Shown: piece after piece, positions 57,724 to 64,000 of the stretch | Layout: each line of letters opens with the position of its first letter | Numbering within the stretch: position 1 is the stretch's first letter | Assembly (NCBI GenBank): GCA_051453625.1 | Contig: JBOZIK010000001.1 | Span: 109,613,693 to 109,677,692, forward strand | Length of the DNA: 64,000 nucleotides | Source of the DNA: Welwitschia mirabilis | Lineage: Eukaryota > Gnetophyta > Gnetopsida > Welwitschiales | Direction of reading: 5' to 3' | The notes under the pieces: model-generated | What the model was told of the DNA's origin: nothing | Database searches by the model: none | Seen by the model: the letters and a program-made list of their open reading frames with translations, nothing else | Translations under genes and position numbers: made by a program

Positions 57724-59153
57724 TGTTAGATTATGTTTTGTAAATTGATGTTAAACTAATATTTTTTATGTAGGAAATTTTACATATCTTATACAAAAAA
57801 TGTTAACTAGTTGTAGGTTAGATTGTGAATCCATGAATGTTAAAATCTAATCACTGGAAATATATCAAGTTTAATTACCCTCTTAAGGGGTCTATCAGAC
57901 TTTTAAGGGGTTAATCACATCTTAAGAATACTTTTAGAATTAAACTAAATTCAGATGGGTCGACTAGACCTATGATCCCGAGAGCTAATATCCCTGAACT
58001 GAGTCTTAAGAAATCAACCAAATTTCTAAGGGGTCAATTAGATTTAGAAACCTCAAAATAATATCACTGAACTAAATGTCAAGGGATCATCAGACCTATG
58101 ATGGAGTTGACCAGATCTGTAAACTTGAGAACAATACTCCTGAACTAATTATCAAAGGTCAACTAGACCTTTTAAGGGATCAACTAGACCTAATACAGAA
58201 AACTAGAATGAAATTTTATTAGGACTAGTATGTTACTGAACATATACATGGGCAACTAGATTAGGGTCTACTAAATCCTAAGAGGTGAACCAAATATGAA
58301 ATCGTAAGAAATTGGGATAACCAAAAAGTTTACTTGGGTGACCTATGTAAGTCACGACACTAGGAGGGGTTGACGAGATTTTAAGGGTTTCTCCATTATG
58401 TTTGCATTATATATCTATTTTCTAGTTGTTTATAGCCATTGTAAGTACATTCTCATTTGTAATAAACCCTAAAGGCCTTCAAATATAAATAGCCAAGAGA
58501 GAGATAACTAAAGAACATTTTGCATTCTTGATCAAATAACTAAATATTATGATATTTACTAAAGTAACTTGACATTGTAATCATAACTAAAGATGATCTA
58601 TCATTTTTTGTATCTATATTTTCAAGGTTAAATCTTGTACTACATTGTTGCATCTATTATAGGAGGAGAGCTCCATCAAAATCATTATATCAAAGAATGA
58701 GTTATATTTGTGCATCTTGGTATTATTTTGTCACTATCTTACATTGTAAAAAATTGATACTTAGCTTGCAAAAGTCCATTACAAGGTTGAGACTTAGCCT
58801 ACAAAAGTCCATTATTAAGGTTGATACTTAGCCTATAACAGTCCATTTGTAAAGGTTATAAGTGAACCTACAGTACCTAGAAGAGTAAAAAAGATCGAGA
58901 TCAAGCTTGGTGATAAGCTAATTATCGAGAGTGGAGTAGAAGGTTTTCTGAACCACTATAAAATCCTACGTGCATCTATTTGATATTTTATGCTTTCTAT
59001 TAGTTTTATTACTTTGAATAGTTTTAGCTTTTTTTTTTTAATTCATGAATTTATTAGCAAATTATTTTGAGCAAGTTTTTTTATATCATGAGTTTAATTA
59101 ATTAATTTTTAAAGAATCTATTCAACCCCTTCTCTAGCTTCTCGATTCTATCA
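57724..59153 (+). mobile_element. 3' LTR of the copia element
   Basis: This is the 1.43-kb partner of 52050-53485, starting TGTTAGATTATG and ending 'ctcgattctatca'. A TATA box is at 58484-58491. The 73-bp U3 repeats (57952-58170) and the 'cttagcctacaaaagtccatt' repeats (58760-58860) are conserved. Confidence 0.9.
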
Positions 59154-59664
59154 TTTATAAAATTTTAAATTTATTTTATAAAAACTAAATCAAAAAGGTT
59201 TTAATAGTAAATAAAAATATCATTTAAGCATAGTGATAACTAAGGAATAATCATATCTTTGTTAAAATAAGAGAAAGTTTTACAAACCAAAGAAAATAAA
59301 GTACTCATATTCATTGAATAAGATTCTAAAATGAAACTTGTGATTTTGTTCATGCCAAAGGTAAGGTCTCGATATAATGACCTTATTATATCATACTAAT
59401 TTCAACGTCTAATCTACAAAATTACTAAAACATAAGGCTAGCTTTTCAAAGATTTAATATTCCCTTGTGCAAATCACATGAATAATCTTTACTTTTTCAA
59501 ACATCTTATTTAATAATGTAAACAAATGTAACCTTTTAAAATAGTTATTTTGCAAGGATTATACCCTTTAAATAGTTACTACAATGTTTAATAGTTTATT
59601 TAATAAATAATAGAATTAGTATAATAAATGGTAATTCATAAAAAAAGGTTTTTGGATTGTTACA
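59154..59664 (-). mobile_element. LTR start of element F (minus)
   Basis: On the minus strand the LTR begins TGTAACAATCC at 59664, right after the purine tract. It runs to the copia insertion at 59153. The continuation is expected left of 52045. Confidence 0.7.
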
Positions 59665-59680
59665 AACTCCCCTCCAAAGA
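59665..59680 (-). promoter_or_regulatory. Polypurine tract of element F
   Basis: TCTTTGGAGGGGAGTT on the minus strand directly precedes the TGTAAC LTR start. It is the least decayed polypurine tract in the window. Confidence 0.8.
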
Positions 59681-59859
59681 TTTAAGTTCATTAACAAACT
59701 ATTGTTATTCCATATGATCATTTTATTTTTGAGTTTGTTTAGCTTATAATTCTTCATCCTTATCACGTTTCTCTACATTAATTAAGAGTTTATTAATTTT
59801 CATCATTATACACAAATAAACCTAGATAATTTTATTTCATAAATAGTTTAATTTTTTGA

Positions 59860-60384
59860 CTGTATTGATCATAGTCAGATCATTTAACTAAGACTTCTTT
59901 TATTGTTTTATCTCTTAGTTTCGTTTCTCTATGATCCTCAATAACAACCAATGTAATTATAAAAATGAGGATATATATTAGTATAAGTTTCTTCTAATCC
60001 ATAATATAATCATTAAATGTTTTTGAGTAATATGATTTAATAAGACTTACATGAAATACTAGATGAGTATGAGATAATTCTTATAGGAGATTACATTTGT
60101 ATATCAATTTAACAATTCTTTTAATAATATGAAGGGGTCTACAAAATTAAGATTTCAATTTACCATATTTTTTCAACTTCAAGGCTACCTATTTAGACTT
60201 AACTCTTAGTAATACTTGATCATTTACTTAGAAAATATGGTGGAAATATATTTGGTTAAAGTGCTTCTTGTAATTATTTTCATATTACTTGATTATTTCT
60301 TTTAGTCTTTGAATTTCTTATTTTCACCATTTTTAATTTCTCTTTATTATAGTGCATATTTTTTCATGCACACTTTAGCATGAA
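59860..60384 (-). pseudogene. Integrase C terminus with chromodomain-like tail, element F
   Basis: The minus strand read downward from 60360 gives K-L-K-K-Y-G-K and R-P-L-H-I-I-K-R-I. Next come L-I-Y-K-L-E-L-P (about 60105-60082) and H-T-H-L-V-F-H-V-S-L-I-K-S-Y-Y (about 60070-60025), the classic chromovirus integrase end. After a spacer there is V-I-E-D-H-R-E-T-K-L-R-D-K-T-I-K-E-V-L-V-K (about 59945-59885), matching the chromodomain start. It is followed downstream by the polypurine tract and LTR. The upstream part is cut at about 60384 by the LTR of element C. Confidence 0.85.
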
Positions 60385-61319
60385 TGGGAGTGACCCAAAT
60401 TTTGTATTTCATTGAAGACTTACAAAAGGAGAATAAGGACGGATTTTCAACAAAATAAAGTAACTGAAATTGAATTATAATGCTTGAAATAAAGTTGTAA
60501 TAAAAATGCAAATGCAACTAAATCTAATGCAAAACAAATCTAAACTACTTTCTTTTAGCCTTAACAAAGGCTTCCCTTAAGATCTATATCACTAATGAAA
60601 CTGTCACCAGATTAAAAGATACATAAATCATAAGGAACATTTAATAAGACTAAATGCATAAATAAAAATAGAGTTTTATATTAAAATAAATCAACGTTTG
60701 GTTTACAAAATAGTTGAGCCTCAATGGAGGATGCACAGCCTTTCACCAAGGGAATTCCTTTATGTAACTCTTGAGATGGGTCTTCCATCCTTCAATCTCC
60801 TATCATGAGAATTTTCAATGCATTGAATACAAAGAGGAGAGTCAAAGGAGGGTCTTATTTATAGGGTTACATAGTAGAAAATAATAATAGAAGGCACTCT
60901 AAAATGCACTTCATTATAGGAAAAAAGTAGATGAAATGATCAAAGGTCAATTATCATGTTAATTATAGTATTGTCCTAGATGTCATCTAGACGATATAGG
61001 GGATGATCACTCTTTACAAAAGATGACACATCAGATGACTCAGCAGTCCATGTTAGCATCAAATAGCATCATCGTCCTAGCTATCATAAGAACGACAAAC
61101 AAAACAATAGTCTTCTTTGTTTATTTTAGTAAGAATAAACTAGCCTTTCTAGCAGTATTCTTCCTCTAAAGCTCTGTGTATCAGAATATGCCTTAAATGC
61201 TTTAGATTTTACTAAGAATTGCACATTTCTGAGATCTTTTATTGATTCTCCAAAATCCTCAGAATTACATCTAAAGCTATGCAAATGTCCTGTAAAACAC
61301 ACAAATTAGTAGTTCATCA
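60385..61319 (-). mobile_element. 3' LTR of element C (Athila-like, minus)
   Basis: On the minus strand it begins TGATGAACTACTAATTTGTG at 61319, after a polypurine tract. It carries the family words 'ctataaataagaccc' (about 60870), 'tctcatgataggagattgaa', 'ggaagacccatc' and 'cctccattgaggct', parallel to 27090-27250 of element B. The palindrome GTCATCTAGACGAT is at 60982-60995. The U5 end differs from A and B, and its left limit, at the junction with relic F, is approximate. Confidence 0.75.
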
Positions 61320-61321
61320 TA

Positions 61322-61332
61322 GCCTTCCACTT
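61322..61332 (-). promoter_or_regulatory. Polypurine tract of element C
   Basis: AAGTGGAAGGC on the minus strand matches AAGTGGGGGC (B) and AAGTAGGAGGC (A). It is preceded by 'ctgataaaggct', also shared with B. Confidence 0.8.
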
Positions 61333-63360
61333 AGCCTTTATCAGTTCCTAATAAAACATAGGTGAAAAACCACAAATGCAAGCCAATTTACCTTATTAAA
61401 AATCAATTTGAGAATTATAAAATAGGCTCATAAAAGAGATCACATAGAAAAATATCATGTAATACATAATATGTATGAAGTAAACATTTTAAAAGTTATG
61501 AAAGCACTAAAATAACTTAAGAATTTGTAAAAATGATCCATGAAAATGGGTCCTACTCCCTTAAGAAAAATAATACATCCTGTGTTGGCTAATAAAGTAA
61601 AGAAAATAGATAGGAATAAGAAGGAAAATAATGGGTGTTTTTCAAATTGGATAAATTTATAAATTAAGTGCAAAGTTAAGTAATGTTAGATTGGAAAAAT
61701 ATAGATGTATGAAATATTTTGATAAGCAAAGAAAGATTAGACAATAAAACTTTTTTTATCATAAAATGATTATGAGCAGTGTTGAAACTTTAAAAAACTA
61801 AAACTAAACATCACAAAGTTTATAAGGAAATTCATCCAAGTAAGAAATTGACTCTTTATTAAAAATTGGTAAAGAAAGCATTAAATGTTAAGGTCCTAAA
61901 AATGATAAGAAAATATGGAAATGGCTTTGAAACAACTAACCAAATAACAAAAGAAAACAAAAATAATGGACATAATGCAACATAAAGAAGATAGCCTACC
62001 TATCTAAATTTCAACTTAGTAGAATCTTTTGAAAGAAACCATAAAATCAATTAATTTTAAAATTCATGACTTAATGTATTAAAAAATTCCCATTTGATGA
62101 GGTAGTGTTTATGACAATGCTAAAAATTAAATGATTTAAATAATAAATGATAAGACTAAAGAGTTGCTAGAAAATAAACTCACCTATTTACATCTTAAAA
62201 CAAACATTTAAATCTTAAGAAATAAAATGATCATGTAGAAAGACTAATAGTCTAAGAAACAAGAAATGATTCTGATGATACGAAAAAAAATACTGATCCC
62301 TTAGCTCTCATATTACACTACCAAAGCCTTCTCTTAGAAAATTTTTCTCTAGTGTACTTGTGATATGACATTATGGTAACCATGTTTTTGAGCTATCTCA
62401 AATATAAAACATCATGGCCTTATTTCACTTACAAATGAAACATTCCACATAACCAACCACTCCAAAAGATAAAGGTAAAGTCATAAGATGAAAATAGAAA
62501 AGAACATCCCTAAACAATATAAGACCTTTTCATTATTAAGAAAAACATAAAAAATAAAGCATCTTCATTTAAACTAAAATTCATAAATGCATGAATGTCT
62601 TAAGATTGAGTTAATCCAATCTTACCACTATAAAATGCCCAAGTCAAAGACTACTAATAAAAATAAATATATGTCATATTTGAAAGATGATTAAATAACA
62701 TCATAATGGCCTCTAAAGGAAAAAGCTAAGAGAAAATTCAGAAGGTTGCTCATATATTTCTAATCTTTGTCGATTAACTTTCTGAGAATTTCTTTAGTGG
62801 TTAAGTTAGAAATCTCAATAGAGAAATTAGAATGTACTTTCTCAAGTAAAAAATAAGGACCTAATCATAGATTAATTTATTGTCAAAGCCAAAATCATAA
62901 ACACATAAGAGGAAAAAGGAAATACAAAAGAAAATTAAAATAAAGTTTATTCAAATCCTAAAATCTATTCAACACTTTTATTAAAAAGAAAGAAAAAGGA
63001 AAGGATTTGGTTTAATAATATAAGGATATTACATTCTTTCAAAGAAATAAGTCCCAAATCAAATGTTCATTAGATGCAATTATTTTTGAGTATAATCAAT
63101 TAAAGGAAGTGAAGAATAGCAGGTAAATCTCTATAAGATCATATAAAAGCATAAATTTTATAAGTTAAAGGGGAGATTAATGTTGAATTTTATTTAGAAA
63201 AAAGATTTTCATTGATTATAAGAGTTTTTTTCATTTTATCATCATAAAGAAAAATATGTTCTAGTTTAGTAGGAATATTTTTCAGATTTAAATTCAAATT
63301 ATGATTTTTAATTATTGGCTCATGTAGTGGACAATCTCCATTAAGGTGTGAGTTTTTAAT
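61333..63360 (-). other. Internal region of element C, unreadable
   Basis: Between the protease relic and the polypurine tract, only about 2 kb remain where a full pol would need over 3 kb. No RT, RNase H or integrase motif could be read. Element C is therefore either deleted or of a non-autonomous type. A-rich patches are frequent. Confidence 0.4.
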
Positions 63361-63366
63361 TAATAG

Positions 63367-63990
63367 TTAGACTTTCTTGCAATCTAAGGGATTTATTTCT
63401 TTTTCATTTTGATCTAAAAATTCATGCCCTAAATCAGATGTATCACTAACTTCTAAATTTTTAATTTCAAGTGGAATAACATAAAGTATAATCTCATGTA
63501 ATATTGATTCTCTTTCTTCAAGGGAATGATGTTGAAGAAATAAAGTTGGTTTGATTTTACTTTCTATATTCATTTTATCATCACCTAGGTTTTTTTTAGT
63601 TACATCAAAAGCTCTAATTATAAATGTTTTATTTTTCAGGTAATACTTCATCATTCTAGTTCTAGTATCAATAATGCAATGGGCTATTGTACCAAAGGTT
63701 CATCTTAAAAGTAATGGATATCCTCTATTGTGTTTGACTTCTATGACAATTACATCTATTGAATAGTAGGCCTTTTGAATTTGAATCACTAAATCTTTGA
63801 TGATCCCTAAGGGTTTCTTAATCAAAGTATCTGCTAAATTTAAAAGAATATAAGTAGGCTCTAATCTATCCTCTAAATCAAGTATTTTATAAATGTGTAG
63901 TGGCATGATATTAACACTTAATTTAATATTAATTAATTTTTCTAATATTTTTTCTTAATGTAACATTTACTACTACTGCCCCTGGATCTT
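63367..63990 (-). pseudogene. Retroviral-type aspartic protease relic of element C
   Basis: On the minus strand the frame from about 63945 to 63700 has N-I-M-P-L-H-I-Y-K-I-L-D-L, L-E-P-T-Y-I-L-L-N-L-A-D and K-K-P-L-G-I-I-K-D-L-V-I-Q-I. It ends Y-P-L-L-L-R, where the family has Y-P-L-L-L-G-R-P-W-L. The catalytic D-L-G-A-S, just before, reads N-I-K-L-S. After a stop, a second open stretch (63654-63367, 95 codons) continues with Y-Y-L-K-N-K-T-F-I-I-R-A-F-D, the strand after the flap region, and an acidic tail (E-V-S-D-T-S-D-L-G-H-E-F). The first ATGs are internal to the old frame. Confidence 0.75.
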
Positions 63991-64000
63991 TAAATTTAAG

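Larger units (their letters stand above)
52050..59153 (+). mobile_element. SIRE/Maximus-like Ty1/copia element, deleted in pol
   Basis: The LTRs are 52050-53485 and 57724-59153, with an exact TGGTATCAGAGC PBS after the first and a purine tract before the second. Flanking pentamers TTTCT (52045-52049) and TTTAT (59154-59158) are a plausible decayed target duplication. Inside are gag with a zinc knuckle, a coiled coil, a protease, the start of integrase, then a foreign 1.17-kb insert and a Lys/Ser/Pro-rich 3' ORF. RT, RNase H and most of integrase are missing. LTRs look about 80-85 percent identical by eye. Confidence 0.9.

Noticed and set aside
1-64000. Search for tRNA, rRNA, CRISPR arrays, bacterial operons or plastid/mitochondrial inserts
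   Set aside because: No cloverleaf with conserved T-loop words, no regularly spaced repeats with spacers, no Shine-Dalgarno-led genes and no organelle gene motifs were seen by eye.

Overview
This is plant-type, strongly AT-rich nuclear DNA made almost entirely of old, nested LTR retrotransposons. I found no intact host gene and no rRNA, tRNA or CRISPR array. The evidence for a flowering plant is a set of Athila-like Ty3/gypsy elements with relics of a tRNA-Asp-type primer site, chromovirus-type Ty3/gypsy pol relics, and a SIRE/Maximus-like Ty1/copia element with an initiator tRNA-Met primer site. Species cannot be named from the sequence alone. Decay is dominated by C-to-T and G-to-A changes, as expected of long-methylated DNA. 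Several former reading frames are still in register and are broken mainly by TAA/TAG codons.

Layout. (1) 1-14612: an Athila-like element A (+). It has a truncated 5' LTR, a PBS relic, an unknown acidic frame, an unknown exon-like 3' block, a polypurine tract and a 3' LTR. A minus-strand element N (7892-13831), with 2.5-kb LTRs and an initiator-Met PBS, is inserted in that 3' LTR. (2) 14613-37680: a three-deep nest. A plus-strand gypsy pol (G) is split inside its reverse transcriptase by a minus-strand Athila-like element D (16058-35349, TSD ATTAA). D is itself split by a plus-strand Athila-like element B (19090-27829, TSD ATTAC), a sister of A. (3) 37681-47229: low-information AT-rich DNA with microsatellites and local tandem duplications. 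(4) 47230-50000: a minus-strand chromovirus-like pol relic (E). (5) 51700-60384: LTR and integrase/chromodomain relic of another minus-strand gypsy element (F). A plus-strand copia element (52050-59153, LTRs about 1.43 kb) is inserted in F's LTR and carries a further 1.17-kb insert. (6) 60385-64000: 3' LTR and protease relic of a minus-strand Athila-like element C, which runs off the right edge.

The most unusual signals lie in the A/B family. There is a long acidic frame with no domain I recognise. There is an exon-like block followed in both copies by a matching GTAAGT donor and a CAG acceptor about 1.0-1.2 kb downstream. There is also a recurring short palindrome, GTCATCTAGATGAC, in the LTRs and 3' internal regions. 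The assembly has four N gaps; two of 100 N are flanked by direct repeats that look like unmerged contig ends.
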